From Actinomycetospora sp. NBRC 106375 (lineage in GTDB: Bacteria > Actinomycetota > Actinomycetes > Mycobacteriales > Pseudonocardiaceae): DNA of 64,000 bases. Every line of letters begins with the position of its first letter. The stretch's first letter is position 1. Below, one piece after another: positions 43,197-51,498 of this stretch. The stretch is taken from assembly GCF_030269665.1 (NCBI RefSeq), contig NZ_BSTS01000003.1:346998-410997 (forward strand), read 5' to 3'. The notes below the pieces were generated by a model, which was not told the DNA's origin, searched no databases, and was given only the letters and a program-made list of their open reading frames with translations. The translations under genes and the position numbers were made by a program.

Positions 43197-44135
43197 TCAG
43201 GAGTTCGACGCTCGTCGCGATCGGGGCGCCGGCGCGGAGCCGCGGACCTCGATCCAGCCGTTGCGCACGCGTGCCGGGAGCACGGGCTGGGGATGGTGGG
43301 CGGGCCCGCGCACGATGTGCCCGTCGCGCAGGTCGAACACCGAGAAGTGCAGCGGGCACACCACGGTGCAGTCGTCGATCTCGCCGCGGTGCAGCAGCGC
43401 GCCGGCGTGGCTGCAGACGTCGTCGATCGCGTGCACCTCGCCGTCGCTGCGGTGCAGCATCACCCGCCGGCCCTCGACCTCGACGCCGGTGACCGCGCCG
43501 TCGGGCAGGTCCTCCTCCGCGACGGCCTTCACCCAGCGCTGCGGGCCGGTGTGCGTCGCGACGCGGTTGACCATGACCGCGCGGCCCTGCACGAGGTGCC
43601 CGCCGACGTAGGCCGCGGCCACGGTGACGGAGAGCCCGGCCGCGCCGAGCACCTGGCCGGTCCGCCGGCGGCCCGCGAGCCGCGCGGCGAGGGACATCCC
43701 CTGCAGGGTGGTGCCGGCGCCGTTGAGCAGGCCGTGGAACAGCCCGACCCGGCGGTCCTCCGCGTCGCTGACCGTCCAGTCGGCGACCCCGGTGGCCGCG
43801 GTGGCCGCCGCTGCCGCGATGCCGGCCGCGTTGAGCGTCGAGGCCGGGTCCAGGCGCGAGCCCTCGGGAGGGACGTCCTGGCCGGCCATGTCCAGCAGCA
43901 GGACGGCCGACCAGAACCCGATCGGCAGGTCGGAGAGCGCCGGGTGCAGCGAGTGCCCGAGCCAGCGACCGCCGTGCATCAGTTCGACGGCCGGGTTGGC
44001 GCGGAAGCGATCGTAGACCGGGTCGACGGCCTCGGCGACCTGGTCGTTGAGGCGTCGCAACCACGGCCATCGGGTGATCTCTGCCAGGACGCGCTGGTGC
44101 CACGCCGCGCCGGGATCGCCGCCGGATTCCGCCAT
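43197..44135 (-). CDS. DUF2231 membrane protein fused to a Rieske domain
   Basis: 312 aa from ATG44135. Residues about 55-200 are a DUF2231-type membrane region (LGHSLHPALSDLPIGFWSAV, ATAATGVADWTVSDAEDRR, LGAAGLSVTVAAAYVGGHLV), with histidines that could bind haem. The C-terminal part is a Rieske domain: C-x-H in DVCSHAGALLHRGE and C-x-x-H in VCPLHFSVFDLRDG. Together with the small Rieske protein downstream this makes a membrane-associated two-cluster electron-transfer pair. Redox partner unknown. Confidence 0.87.
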   Translation of the reverse strand: MAESGGDPGAAWHQRVLAEITRWPWLRRLNDQVAEAVDPVYDRFRANPAVELMHGGRWLGHSLHPALSDLPIGFWSAVLLLDMAGQDVPPEGSRLDPASTLNAAGIAAAAATAATGVADWTVSDAEDRRVGLFHGLLNGAGTTLQGMSLAARLAGRRRTGQVLGAAGLSVTVAAAYVGGHLVQGRAVMVNRVATHTGPQRWVKAVAEEDLPDGAVTGVEVEGRRVMLHRSDGEVHAIDDVCSHAGALLHRGEIDDCTVVCPLHFSVFDLRDGHIVRGPAHHPQPVLPARVRNGWIEVRGSAPAPRSRRASNS

Positions 44136-44212
44136 TCGCCGCCCCCGTGGTGGTGTGGGTCGCCGGAGGAGAGCCTGGCACCCGGGCGTGATCCACGCCA
44201 TAGCTGATCGAA

Positions 44213-44671
44213 TCAGAGGATCTTCTCGCCGAAGAACACGGCGATGTGGTTCTCGTTGTAGGGCGGGATCGACCGGTAGCCGGTCGCGGCGAAGAGCTTG
44301 CGGCTGTGCCGCTGCTCGCTGCCCGCGTCGAGGCGCGCCCGCGTGTAGCCGAGCTCGCGCGCGGCCTCCTCGAGGGCGGCGAGCAGCGCGCGGCCCACGC
44401 CCCGGGACCGGGCGTGGGGGACGACGTACATCCGCTTGATCTCGCAGACCTCGTCGTCGAGGGGGCGCAGCCCGCCGATCGCGACGGGCTGCCCCTCGGC
44501 GTACCCGACGAGGAACCGGCCCCGTGGCGGCGCCATCTCCTCGGGGGTCGTCACCGACCCCGGGCGCACCACGCGCCCGGGGTACTGCGCGTCGAGGAGG
44601 GTGTTGAGCTGCGCGAGCAGCTCCCGGCCCGGCGCGCGGTCGGAGCGCTCGGACCGGAACTCGACGCACAC
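44213..44671 (-). CDS. GNAT-family N-acetyltransferase
   Basis: 152 aa from GTG44671, 4 nt after the MetE-like stop. Acetyl-CoA-binding core EIKRMYVVPHARSRGVGRAL has the R/Q-x-x-G-x-G/A signature (RSRGVG), followed by AALEEAARELGYTRARLDAG and the C-terminal strand SIPPYNENHIAVFFGEKIL. Substrate unknown. It appears to be translated with, and may act in the same context as, the MetE-like gene. Confidence 0.84.
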   Translation of the reverse strand: MCVEFRSERSDRAPGRELLAQLNTLLDAQYPGRVVRPGSVTTPEEMAPPRGRFLVGYAEGQPVAIGGLRPLDDEVCEIKRMYVVPHARSRGVGRALLAALEEAARELGYTRARLDAGSEQRHSRKLFAATGYRSIPPYNENHIAVFFGEKIL

Positions 44672-44675
44672 CGCC

Positions 44676-45848
44676 TCAGGACACTCCGAGCCGTTCGGCC
44701 GCCATGCGCGTGCCGGCGACCCGGTTGGTGATCTTCTGGAACGCCACGTCACGGGCGAAGTCCGGCGACCCGTGGTTGGGCTTCTCGTCGATCGAGAACG
44801 GCGAGAACCCGCAGTCGTCGGTGGACCCGAGCTGCTGGCGGTCGATGAAGTTCGCGGCCCGCTCGAGGCGCCCGGCGACCTCCTCGGCGCTCTCCACCCG
44901 CGGGTTGCCCGGGTTGATCACCCCGATGTAGGCCATCTGCGTGACGCCGTCCGCGTCGGTGCGGAGGTTCTTGCCGATCGACTCGTACACCGGGTCCTTG
45001 TCGCGCTCGCTCGCGAGCTGGATGAGGAAGTAGCCGGCGTTGATCTTGAACATCTCGGGCAGCAGGTTGTTGTAGGGCACGTCGGCGGAGTGCACCGAGT
45101 CCCGGTCGCCACCGGGGCAGGTGTGGATGCCGATCCTCGTGCGCTCGTCGGCGGAGAACCGCGCCATGACGCCGTTGATCAGGTCGATGAAGTGCGGGAG
45201 CAGGCCGGCGCCGGTCCACGGGTTGCGCGGGTCCTCACGGGTCGCGAGGCGGCCCTCGGTGAAGTCGACGGAGACGCGCGCGGCGCCGGCGTCGAACGAC
45301 TGCCGGATGTCCTTCTCGCACTCGTCGATGAGCTTGGCTTCGAAGTCCTCGCGGCTGTAGCCCTCCACCGGGTCCTTCAGCGGGTAGAGCAGCGCCAGCA
45401 TCGAGGGCGAGATGACCGCCTGCTTCATCGGCTTGTGTGCCAGGGGCAGCGACTTGCGCAGCGTGTCGACGGCGTAGTTCTGGTACTCGAACGGGCCCTT
45501 CACCAGCTTCGGCAGCTGGCGGCCGTGGCCGTCGGCGAAGATCGCGAAGAACTGCCCGCCCGGGCCGAGCGAGGGCGCGAGGCCGGTCCCGGCGAGGGTG
45601 TCGGTGATCGGGTAGGTCGCGAACGACGACCACCGCTGCTCGCCGTCGGAGATGATCGGCGCGCCCGTGGCCTCGTAGCGGGACAGCGTGTCGGCCACCG
45701 CCTCGTCCTGTGCGGCCTCGAGCGTCGCCTTGTCCACCTTGCCCTCGTCGTAGGCCGCGTAGGCCTCCTGCAGCTTCTGGGGCCGTGGCATCGAGCCGAC
45801 CGGTTCGGTCGGGATGCCGGTGTCCGTACGGGGGTCGTAGTCGACCAT
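44676..45848 (-). CDS. MetE C-terminal-like methyltransferase (cobalamin-independent)
   Basis: 390 aa, equivalent to the C-terminal half of MetE; stand-alone forms act as core methionine synthases or related methyltransferases. It contains a zinc-ligand set: H and C in TRIGIHTCPGGD and C in TDDCGFSPFS, as in the family. Barrel segments SDGEQRWSSFATYPITD and DAGAARVSVDFTEGRLATRE are present. The missing N-terminal half means folate-triglutamate binding may differ. Substrate is uncertain. A GNAT gene overlaps its operon downstream. Confidence 0.84.
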   Translation of the reverse strand: MVDYDPRTDTGIPTEPVGSMPRPQKLQEAYAAYDEGKVDKATLEAAQDEAVADTLSRYEATGAPIISDGEQRWSSFATYPITDTLAGTGLAPSLGPGGQFFAIFADGHGRQLPKLVKGPFEYQNYAVDTLRKSLPLAHKPMKQAVISPSMLALLYPLKDPVEGYSREDFEAKLIDECEKDIRQSFDAGAARVSVDFTEGRLATREDPRNPWTGAGLLPHFIDLINGVMARFSADERTRIGIHTCPGGDRDSVHSADVPYNNLLPEMFKINAGYFLIQLASERDKDPVYESIGKNLRTDADGVTQMAYIGVINPGNPRVESAEEVAGRLERAANFIDRQQLGSTDDCGFSPFSIDEKPNHGSPDFARDVAFQKITNRVAGTRMAAERLGVS

Positions 45849-45943
45849 GGCAAATGCTCCAGTTCGTCGTCGAATCAGGGGAGCCGCCGGCCCGACGCTA
45901 GGGTGTGGTCCAGATCACGTCAACGCCGTGACGACCGTGATCC

Positions 45944-45973
45944 GGCGAACATGTTCGCCACGAACATGTTCGT
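45944..45973. promoter_or_regulatory. Two tandem palindromic operators before the monooxygenase/TetR operon
   Basis: GGCGAACATGTTCGCC (45944-45959) and ACGAACATGTTCGT (45960-45973) are perfect palindromes that share the core CGAACATGTTCG, with centres 15 bp apart. They lie in the divergent promoter region about 45 nt upstream of the monooxygenase ATG and are the best candidate sites for the TetR protein encoded at 47168 (inference). Confidence 0.7.
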
Positions 45974-46017
45974 TGTAGCGTGGCGAAGAGACATCCCCTC
46001 GTCCCCGGGAGACGACC

Positions 46018-47157
46018 ATGACCGCCGCCGGAGCTCCCGTGATCGTCGTCGTCGGCGCGGGCCTCGGTGGCCTCACGCTGGCGGCGGTGCTGGCGCGCCA
46101 CGGCGTCGAGGTCGTCGTGCTGGACCGGGACGCCGGGCCGTCCGCGCGGACCCAGGGCGGCATGCTGGACATGCACGAGGAGTCGGGGCAGGCGGCGCTG
46201 CGGGCGGCCGGTCTGGAGGACGCCTCCCGTGCGGCCGTGCTCCCCGGAGGCGAGGCCCTCCGCGTCCTGGACCGCGAGGGCCGGGTCCTGCACGAGGAGG
46301 ACGACGACGGCGAGGGCGGGCGTCCGGAGATCCGGCGCGAAACGCTGCGGGAGCTCCTGCTCGGCGCCCTCGCGCCCGGCACCGTCCGGTGGGGCTCCGG
46401 GGTCACGTCCGCCCGCCCCCTCGGCGGCGGTCGCCACGCGGTGGAGGTCGGCGCCGGCGAGCCGCTGGTGGCCGACCTGCTCGTCGGCGCCGACGGGGCC
46501 TGGTCGCGGGTGCGGCCGCTCGTCTCGGACGCGGTCCCGGTCTACAGCGGGGTCACCTTCGCCGCGGCCCGCCTGCACGACGCCGACGCACGCCACCCGG
46601 GACCGGCGGAGGCCGTGGGCGGGGGGCTGCTGTTCGCCCTCGGCGACCGGCGGGGCGTCATCGCCCACCGCGAGCCCGGGGCGACGATCGAGGTCTACGC
46701 CGCGGTCCGCACCGACGACCCCGCCGGGCTGGAGCGGGCCCTCGCCGACGGCACGCTGCCCGCCGCATTCGACGGCTGGGCACCCGAGCTCCGGGCGCTG
46801 GTCACCGAGGTCGACGAGCCGTTCGCGGTGCGCCCCATCCATGCCCTGCCCGTCGGCCACGCGTGGGAGCACCGCGAGGGGATGACCCTGATCGGCGACG
46901 CCGCGCACCTCATGTCGCCCTTCGCCGGCGAGGGCGCGAACCTCGCGATGCAGGACGGCGCCGAGCTGGCGGCCGCCCTGCTCGAGCAGGGCGTGGCCAC
47001 CGCCGCCGGACGCGAGCGAGCGCTCGCCACGTACGAGGCGGCCATGGTGCCCCGCGCGGCGCAGGCAGCCGCCGAGTCGGCCGCGAACCTCGATCTCTGC
47101 TTCGGTCCGGACGGCGCGACGGCGCTGCGCGACGTGTTCCTCGCGCACCGGGCATAG
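46018..47157 (+). CDS. FAD-dependent monooxygenase (TetX-like)
   Basis: 379 aa. N-terminal FAD Rossmann motif IVVVGAGLGGLTLAAVLARH, then TQGGMLDMHEESGQAALRAAGL, which is closely TetX-like, DG motif LLVGADGAWSRVRPL and GD motif TLIGDAAHLMSPFAGEGANL. Class A flavoprotein hydroxylases of this group hydroxylate aromatic or tetracycline-type substrates. GGGAG lies 9 nt before ATG46018. It is followed 11 nt later by tetR, so they form a self-contained inducible oxygenase cassette. Substrate unknown; tetracycline modification is possible but unproven. Confidence 0.9.
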   Translation: MTAAGAPVIVVVGAGLGGLTLAAVLARHGVEVVVLDRDAGPSARTQGGMLDMHEESGQAALRAAGLEDASRAAVLPGGEALRVLDREGRVLHEEDDDGEGGRPEIRRETLRELLLGALAPGTVRWGSGVTSARPLGGGRHAVEVGAGEPLVADLLVGADGAWSRVRPLVSDAVPVYSGVTFAAARLHDADARHPGPAEAVGGGLLFALGDRRGVIAHREPGATIEVYAAVRTDDPAGLERALADGTLPAAFDGWAPELRALVTEVDEPFAVRPIHALPVGHAWEHREGMTLIGDAAHLMSPFAGEGANLAMQDGAELAAALLEQGVATAAGRERALATYEAAMVPRAAQAAAESAANLDLCFGPDGATALRDVFLAHRA

Positions 47158-47167
47158 CGTCCGTGGG

Positions 47168-47857
47168 GTGTCCGAAGCGGCCGGACCGGTGAGCCGGCGG
47201 GAGCGCCCGTCGAAGCCCGCGCTCACGCGCGCGGGCGTCGTCGCGACCGCGGCCGCGCTGGTGCGCGACGAGGGCGCCGCGCGGCTGACCATGCGCCGGC
47301 TCGCCCAGCGGCTCGACACGGGGCCCGCGTCGCTCTACGTCTACGTCCGCGACACCGCCGAGCTGCAGGCGGCGGTGCTCGGCGAGTTCCTGGCCGCGGT
47401 CGACCTCACGCCGGCGGGCGAGCGGGGACCCTGGGACGAACGGCTGCGGCGCGTCGTCGGCTCCTACACCGCCGTGCTGCGCGAGCACCCCAGCCTCGCC
47501 CGCGTCGCCGTCGTCACCCGCCCGAGCGGCCCCCACTACCTCGCGCTGGTCGAGACGCTGCTGGCCCTGCTCGCCGAGGGCGGCATGCCCGACGACCGCG
47601 CAGCGTGGCTCGTCGACCTGCTCCTGCTCGTGGCGACGGCGTCGGCCGCGGAGCACGGCACCCGCGGCGAGGACGGCACCGAGGGCGCCGCCGACGCCGA
47701 CCTGGCCGCGACCCTGGGCGCCGCCTCGGCGACGCAGCACCCGCGCGTCGCGGCGCTCGGGGCGGCGCTGGTGTCCGGCGCCCCCGAGGACCGGGAGCGC
47801 TGGTTCGTCGACCTGCTGCTCGCCGGGGGGATGGGGACCCCGCGGCCCGACCGCTGA
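47168..47857 (+). CDS. TetR/AcrR-family regulator (C-terminal TetR_C group)
   Basis: 229 aa from GTG47168, 11 nt after the monooxygenase stop. HTH: AGVVATAAALVRDEGAARLT, then MRRLAQRLDTGPASLYVYVR. The C-terminal ligand-binding helices (DERLRRVVGSYTAVLREHPS; WLVDLLLLVATASAAEHGTR) match actinobacterial TetR_C. It probably represses the operon through the two palindromes upstream, induced by the oxygenase substrate. It converges with the SARP gene 3 nt away. Confidence 0.9.
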   Translation: MSEAAGPVSRRERPSKPALTRAGVVATAAALVRDEGAARLTMRRLAQRLDTGPASLYVYVRDTAELQAAVLGEFLAAVDLTPAGERGPWDERLRRVVGSYTAVLREHPSLARVAVVTRPSGPHYLALVETLLALLAEGGMPDDRAAWLVDLLLLVATASAAEHGTRGEDGTEGAADADLAATLGAASATQHPRVAALGAALVSGAPEDRERWFVDLLLAGGMGTPRPDR

Positions 47858-47860
47858 CGA

Positions 47861-48580
47861 TCAGTCGGCGGGCCGACCGAGCAACGGGCGGATGAGGGCG
47901 CGGATCGCGTCCGAGGGTGCGAGGCCGAGCTCGTCGCGCAGGAGGGTCCGGAAGCTCTCGTACTGGTGGAGCGCCTCCGCGCTGTTGCCCTCGGAGAGGT
48001 GGACCTCGATCACGCGGCGGTGCGCGCTCTCGCGCAGCGGCTCCTGGGCGACGGCCTCGAGGCCGGCCCGCAGCGCGTCGGCGAACCGCCCACGACGGCA
48101 CGCCCGGGCGCAGCGGTCCTCCAGGGCGTGCAGCCGCAGCTGGCGGTGGCGCTCGCGCTCGACCAGCACCCACTCCTCGGTCCACCCGGGGAGGAGCTCG
48201 CCGCGGGCGATCGGTGCCTCGGCCGGGACCGCGTCATCGGACGGCTCGGTGGCGTCCTCCAGCGCGTACAGGTCGACCAGCGCGTCCGGGTGGAGCGCGA
48301 CGGTGGTCGCGTCGGCGGCGAGGAGCGCGGTGCGGTGCGGGGCCGGGACCTTCCAGAGCGCCGAGCGCAGCCGCGTCAGGGCCTGCCGGTCGGTGACGTC
48401 GGGCCACAGCGTCCCGGCGAGCTGGTGCCGGCGGACGGGCCGGCGGGCGAGGGCGAGGAACGCCAGCACCCGCTCGGCGGTGGGTGTGAGCCGGACGTCC
48501 ACGTCACCGACGCGGCACGCGAACCGGCCCACCAGGGAGAGCTCCGCGGCCTGGTGAGGCGCGGACACGTCGATCGACAT
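47861..48580 (-). CDS. SARP/BTAD-domain transcriptional regulator
   Basis: 239 aa from ATG48580 (GTG48586 also possible). OmpR-type DNA-binding domain at about 12-95 (LTPTAERVLAFLALARRPVR; TRLRSALWKVPAPHRTALL) and bacterial transcriptional activation domain at about 95-239 (RERHRQLRLHALEDRCARAC; YESFRTLLRDELGLAPSDAI). SARPs usually activate biosynthetic or stress genes. No antibiotic cluster is nearby; the divergent manganese catalase gene is the nearest candidate target (350-nt gap with tandem repeats). Confidence 0.88.
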   Translation of the reverse strand: MSIDVSAPHQAAELSLVGRFACRVGDVDVRLTPTAERVLAFLALARRPVRRHQLAGTLWPDVTDRQALTRLRSALWKVPAPHRTALLAADATTVALHPDALVDLYALEDATEPSDDAVPAEAPIARGELLPGWTEEWVLVERERHRQLRLHALEDRCARACRRGRFADALRAGLEAVAQEPLRESAHRRVIEVHLSEGNSAEALHQYESFRTLLRDELGLAPSDAIRALIRPLLGRPAD

Positions 48581-48935
48581 CGCCACCGTTCCCGCCGGCG
48601 CGACCCGGCTGTCGGGGGAGGGGAGAGCGGTCCCGGGAGGACCGGGAGGGCGACGCGGCTGGCGGGCTCAACGCGTGCAGCTGACGGCCGGGTGCCCACC
48701 GGAGACGCCGCGGACACGCCATCGGGGCGGGTGACGTGACGGATCGGGGACGCGGGTGGGACGCCGATGGGACGCCGATGGGACGCCGACGGGCACGCCG
48801 ACGGGCACGCCGACGGGGACGCGCCGGGCGACGTCCGGGGGACGGGCGACCGCGACGGTGGCCGCACCCCCGCTCGGAGTCCGGACATCCGATCCTCCGC
48901 CGCGGGCGCACCCGCCCACCGAGAGAGGACCGGAC
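48581..48935. other. Divergent SARP/Mn-catalase intergenic region
   Basis: About 350 nt without a supported gene. It holds the tandem repeats at 48758-48825 and the leader of the catalase gene (GAGAGGA 7 nt before GTG48936). Short open frames across the repeats give only repetitive G/A/D/R peptides. No confident -35/-10 can be named. Confidence 0.4.
48758..48825. repeat. Tandem repeat, 11-12 bp unit
   Basis: Units begin at 48758, 48769, 48780 (GGGACGCCGAT/C), 48791, 48803 (GGGCACGCCGAC) and 48815 (partial). Three 11-bp units are followed by two 12-bp units, each sharing GGG-N-ACGCCGA. It lies upstream of the catalase gene; it could bind a regulator or be neutral. Confidence 0.8.
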
Positions 48936-49889
48936 GTGTTCTTCCACGTGCAGCGCATGCTCAACGAGATCGCCCCGGACGAGCCGGACCCGGCGGCCGC
49001 GAACGCCCTGCAGGAGGGGCTGGGCGGTCAGTTCGGCGAGATGCGCACGATGATGCAGTACCTGTTCCAGAGCTTCAATTTCCGCGGCCCGGACGGCAAG
49101 CCTTTCCGTGACCTGCTCTACGGCATCGGGACCGAGGAGATCGGCCACGTCGAGCTCATCGCGTCGACGATCGCCCAGCTCGTCGACGGCTCGCCCCGCT
49201 ACCAGGGCAACCCGACCGCCCTCGACGAGCCCGGCGCCGGCGGCGCCACCCCGCTGGACCTCGCGCTCTCCGGCGGCAACATCCACCACTGGCTGGTCGG
49301 CGCCCAGGGCGCCCTGCCGGTCGACGCGCAGGGTGACCCGTGGACCGGCAAGTACGTCTACGACTCCGGCAACCTGCCGCTGAACCTGCTCTACAACCTC
49401 ATGCTCGAGTCGACCGGCCGCCTGCAGAAGTGCCGGCTCTACGAGATGACGGCCAACAAGACCGCGCGCTCCACGATCGCCTACCTCATCGTGCGCGACC
49501 AGGCCCACGAGAACTGCTACGCCAAGGCCCTCGAGGCGCTCGGCGTGGAGTGGAACAAGCTGCTGCCGATCCCGAAGACGAACGCGCAGCAGTTCCCCGA
49601 GGTCAAGACGCTGACCGACCAGGGGCTGCAGTCCATGCAGTACACCTTCAGCCTCGACCAGCAGTCCGAGGCCGGCAAGATCGTGCAGGGCACCTCGCCG
49701 TCCCAGGACGGGACGACGCTGTCGACCGCGCAGGCGCCCGAGGGCGTCGCCTTCCCCGGCATCGCCGTGGAGCGCCCCGAGGAGTTCGGCCCGGGCCTCG
49801 ACCCCGAGCTGCTCGAGCTCGTGGCGGCCACCGCCGAGATGGAGATGACCGAGACCGCCGCGCCGCTCTGGGGCCCGGCCGGGAGCTGA
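48936..49889 (+). CDS. Manganese (dimanganese) catalase
   Basis: 317 aa; dismutates hydrogen peroxide at a di-manganese centre. Start GTG48936 (GAGAGGA, 7 nt). Metal ligand region GGQFGEMRTMMQYLFQSFNF and GTEEIGHVELIASTIAQLVD in the first half, and DQAHENCYAKALEALGVEW in the second (candidate Glu/His ligands), with the C-terminal arm LEDPELLELVAATAEMEM-like (exact: DPELLELVAATAEMEMT). Typical length about 300. It is adjacent to an mntH fragment, hinting at a former Mn-uptake partner. Regulation may involve the SARP or the upstream repeats. Confidence 0.92.
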   Translation: MFFHVQRMLNEIAPDEPDPAAANALQEGLGGQFGEMRTMMQYLFQSFNFRGPDGKPFRDLLYGIGTEEIGHVELIASTIAQLVDGSPRYQGNPTALDEPGAGGATPLDLALSGGNIHHWLVGAQGALPVDAQGDPWTGKYVYDSGNLPLNLLYNLMLESTGRLQKCRLYEMTANKTARSTIAYLIVRDQAHENCYAKALEALGVEWNKLLPIPKTNAQQFPEVKTLTDQGLQSMQYTFSLDQQSEAGKIVQGTSPSQDGTTLSTAQAPEGVAFPGIAVERPEEFGPGLDPELLELVAATAEMEMTETAAPLWGPAGS

Positions 49890-49897
49890 GCCGGCGC

Positions 49898-49930
49898 GCC
49901 CCGCGGGTGTCCGCCCGACACGCGCGGGGC
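49898..49930 (+). terminator. Imperfect 14-bp hairpin after Mn-catalase
   Basis: GCCCCGCG/CGCGGGGC and GTGTC/GACAC pair with one G-G mismatch around loop CGCCC (arms 49898-49911 and 49917-49930), 8 nt after the catalase stop. GC-rich, no T-tract. Confidence 0.65.
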
Positions 49931-49966
49931 GCCGCTCGGTCCCGCCCATCCGCCGCAGGAGCAGCC

Positions 49967-50272
49967 GTGCCCCTCGCCCCGTCCGCCGACGCCCCCTCCG
50001 CCGATACCTCCGCCGTGACCGTCGCCGAGGTGGCCGACGGCCGCGTGCCCGCGCGCGGCGGCGGCCGGGTGCGTCGTCTCGCCGCGCTCCTGCTGTCGGG
50101 ACTGGTCTCCTCCGGGGTCGGCACCCGGGCCGGCCAGGTGATCATGGCCGGCTTCCTGCGCCGCCGGGTGCCGCTGTGGGTGCGGAGGACCGTGACCCTG
50201 TGCCCGGCGCTGCTGCTGCTCGGGCTCGGCGCCGACCCCACCGTCGTCCTCGTCGTCTCGGCGCTCTCGTGA
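49967..50272 (+). pseudogene. Internal fragment of an Nramp/MntH metal transporter
   Basis: 101 aa from GTG49967 (AGGAG 6 nt upstream). After an Ala/Pro/Ser-rich N-terminus, LAALLLSGLVSSGVGTRAGQ, VIMAGFLRRRVPLWVRRTVT and LCPALLLLGLGADPTVVLV match a stretch in the middle to late helices of MntH; the remaining core, including the metal-binding D-P-G-N helix TM1, is absent. It retains a start and ribosome site, so an internal deletion is likely. It cannot transport Mn. Located immediately beside a Mn-dependent enzyme gene. Confidence 0.7.
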
Positions 50273-50448
50273 GCACGGGGGAGACCGGGGTGATGGTCCT
50301 GGCGGCGTGGCGCGAGGACGGCGCGCTGCGCGTGCGCCTGACCGCCGCGGACGACCTCGGCGCGCCGGTCCGGCCCGTCGGCGTCGCGGGGACTGTCGAC
50401 GACGCGTGCGAGGCGGTGCGCCGATGGCTGGAGGACCGGGCGGGGTGA
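50269..50448 (+). CDS. Small hypothetical protein
   Basis: 59 aa from GTG50269, which overlaps the MntH-fragment stop by 4 nt (GTGA), so translation would be coupled. VMVLAAWREDGALRVRLTAA and TVDDACEAVRRWLEDRAG resemble a small alpha/beta protein without a recognised family. Could be the tail end of a remodelled unit. It converges with the GrpB-type gene. Confidence 0.45.
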   Translation: MSTGETGVMVLAAWREDGALRVRLTAADDLGAPVRPVGVAGTVDDACEAVRRWLEDRAG

Positions 50449-51269
50449 TCAGCCCAGCGCCCGCGCGACGGCCTCGTTGATCCAGGCCCGCTTGCCCCGG
50501 CTGTAGACGTCGACGTCGCCGCCGGCCTCGCGGGCGAGGCGGTGCTTAGCGCGACGTACGCGGCGCGGTGCTCCTCGTCGGCGCGCAGCCGGTCGCGGAA
50601 CGCCAGCAGCTCGCGCCAGACCGGTGAGGCGCGCGGGTGGAGGTGGACGTTGAGGGGCCGTCCGGGGTCGGCGTCGACCGCGACGCGCTGGGGGTGTTCG
50701 CGGTCGTGGCGGTCGATCCCGTAGAAGTCCCCGGCGACCGGCACGACGCCGGCGCGGTGCCACGCCGCGGGGCCCAGGCCGTCGACGGTGTCGAGGTCCT
50801 CGACGACCACGAGGAGGTCGACGAGGTCCTTGCCCGCCGTGCCCGGCACCGACGTCGACCCGACGTGCTCGACGCGCAGCGCACGCTCCCCGAGCGCCGC
50901 CCGCACCCTGGCGCCCCACCGAGCGGCCGCGGCCGGCCACGCCGGGTCGTAGGCCGCGACGGTGACCGTGCGCGCCCGGGGCGCCCGCTGCCCCCGGGCG
51001 AGGAGGTGGGCGAACCGCAGCAGCCGCCGGGTCCAGAACGCCTCGGCGGCCGCCGGACCGTCGAGGCAGGCGTCCACGGCGTCGTCGGCACGGCCGTCGA
51101 CGACGAGGTGGCCGGCGGCGGGGTCGATCGGGTCGGGCACGTCGACGAGCTCGACCCCGGGCGTGGCGGCCGCCCGGGCCCGGAGGTCGGCCACGGTGTC
51201 GGCGGCCAGCCACGGAGCGAGCCCGAGCCGCAGCGGCGGCGACGTCGAGAGATCCGTCACGCCGCCCAT
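50449..51269 (-). pseudogene. GrpB/UPF0157 nucleotidyltransferase-like gene with a frameshift
   Basis: GrpB core VTVAAYDPAWPAAAARWGAR, ALRVEHVGSTSVPGTAGKDL and VDLLVVVEDLDTVDG is clear. At about 50545-50549 the protein reads ...HRAAYVAL then changes frame; the continuation KHRLAREAGGDVDVYSRGKR with WINEAVARALG is found in another frame and ends at 50449. Homology expects CTN-AAG where the sequence has CTAAG, i.e. one base missing. The N-terminal about 100 residues, WTRRLLRFAHLLARGQRAPR, are like the link region of actinobacterial CoaE-GrpB fusions, but lack the kinase P-loop. Sequencing error or decay both possible. Confidence 0.7.
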
Positions 51270-51498
51270 GTGAGCGGCCCGGTGCGGGGCCGTCAACCCG
51301 GGGCCAGGAGCCGGGCGCCCCGCCGAATCCGCCGCTCACGGGGCGGTGCGGGGACACCGCGGCGATCGCCGCACCTGCCCACGTTCTCACGCACCGTGTC
51401 CAGTCGAACGCGTCCGGTGCGGGGTGATGGCCACCGCGGTATCAGGGGGCGGGCAGGATGGGTACGGATCCGTCATGACCGGTCCGGAGGGAGCGACG
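51270..51498. other. Divergent promoter region, GrpB-type gene and PASTA gene
   Basis: 229 nt with no supported coding sequence. The PASTA gene's ribosome site (GGAGGG, 7 nt before ATG51499) is in it. No operator pattern stands out. Confidence 0.35.
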
